From NCBI GenBank assembly GCA_002215645.1, contig NGFI01000005.1, positions 612,678-676,677 of the forward strand: DNA of 64,000 bases, read 5' to 3'. Positions 63,895-64,000 of this stretch are shown here, piece after piece (within the stretch, counting starts at the first letter, position 1; each line of letters starts with the position of its first letter). The notes below the pieces were generated by a model. The model had not been told where the DNA came from, ran no database searches, and saw only the letters and a list, made by a program, of their open reading frames with translations. A program made the translations under genes and the position numbers. The stretch is from Gemmatimonadetes bacterium 2013_60CM_65_52 (GTDB lineage: Bacteria > Gemmatimonadota > Gemmatimonadetes > Gemmatimonadales > Gemmatimonadaceae).

Positions 63895-64000
63895 ATGGCG
63901 ACCAAGAGTGCGGCCGGCGCGAACATCAAACCGCTGGCTGACCGGGTAGTCGTGAAGGCATCCGAGGAGACCGAGCAGATGCGCGGCGGTCTCTACATCC
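63895..64000 (+). CDS. groES: Co-chaperonin GroES (5' part)
   Basis: The first 35 codons of GroES: after an N-terminal extension (MATKSAAGAN) it reads IKPLADRVVVKASEETEQMR followed by GGLYI. GGAGG at 63880-63884 is the ribosome binding site. The gene continues past the window and is presumably followed by groEL. Confidence 0.94.
   Translation, partial: MATKSAAGANIKPLADRVVVKASEETEQMRGGLYI

Overview
The window is one unbroken stretch of a GC-rich bacterial chromosome, densely packed, with many 1-4 bp start/stop overlaps and frequent GTG or TTG starts. Gene content (HprK with a complete mannose-type PTS, a Bat aerotolerance operon, lipoprotein and TonB-receptor exporters of a diderm cell, a T9SS-like sorting domain, a PadR/permease-prefix gene pair, several outer-membrane-like barrels, a BshA-like glycosyltransferase) suggests a Gemmatimonadota-like diderm. 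That assignment is an inference from gene content and style; no 16S gene is present.

Layout. 2-1021 is the 3' end of a coenzyme-B12-dependent acyl-CoA mutase. From 1135 to 16428 nearly every gene abuts or overlaps the next: fmdB-like, argS, a PfkB kinase, purM, an outer-membrane-like barrel, riboflavin synthesis (ribD, ribE, ribBA, ribH), nusB, a GT4 glycosyltransferase, then hprK, EIIA, EIIB, EIIC, EIID, HPr and EI, closed by a clear terminator at 16469. Next come metK, a bifunctional nuclease and an envelope protein. At 19451-24415 a promoter and a cobalamin riboswitch precede btuF, btuC, btuD and btuB, which matches the B12-dependent mutase at the left edge. recO, selB, a lone sorting-domain protein with its own promoter and terminator, clpB, tadA and two tRNA-Ser genes follow.

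31254-42391 is the accessory part: a penicillin-acylase-family hydrolase, a minus-strand cassette (padR, a permease-prefix protein without a permease, a barrel-like secreted protein), an Abi-like HEPN protein with a structured leader, a GH51 arabinofuranosidase, a large imperfect inverted repeat and a 974-residue Ig-like repeat protein. GC content appears lower across the abi gene and the Ig-like gene.

42476-63717 returns to core functions: pyrR-pyrB-pyrC, a coiled-coil zinc-ribbon protein, rpsT on the minus strand, an M50 protease, scpA-scpB-rluB, the Bat operon (moxR, DUF58, and four Bat genes including BatB-BatC and BatD-BatE fusions), mutL-miaA, a bshA-like gene, uppP, birA and coaX. The window ends with a sigma-70-type promoter, a perfect CIRCE operator and the start of groES.

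The most interesting points are the padR cassette with a palindrome overlapping a probable leaderless promoter, the abi gene whose ribosome binding site lies inside a predicted hairpin, the lone sorting-domain protein, the two Bat fusions, and the inverted repeat at 39291-39388.
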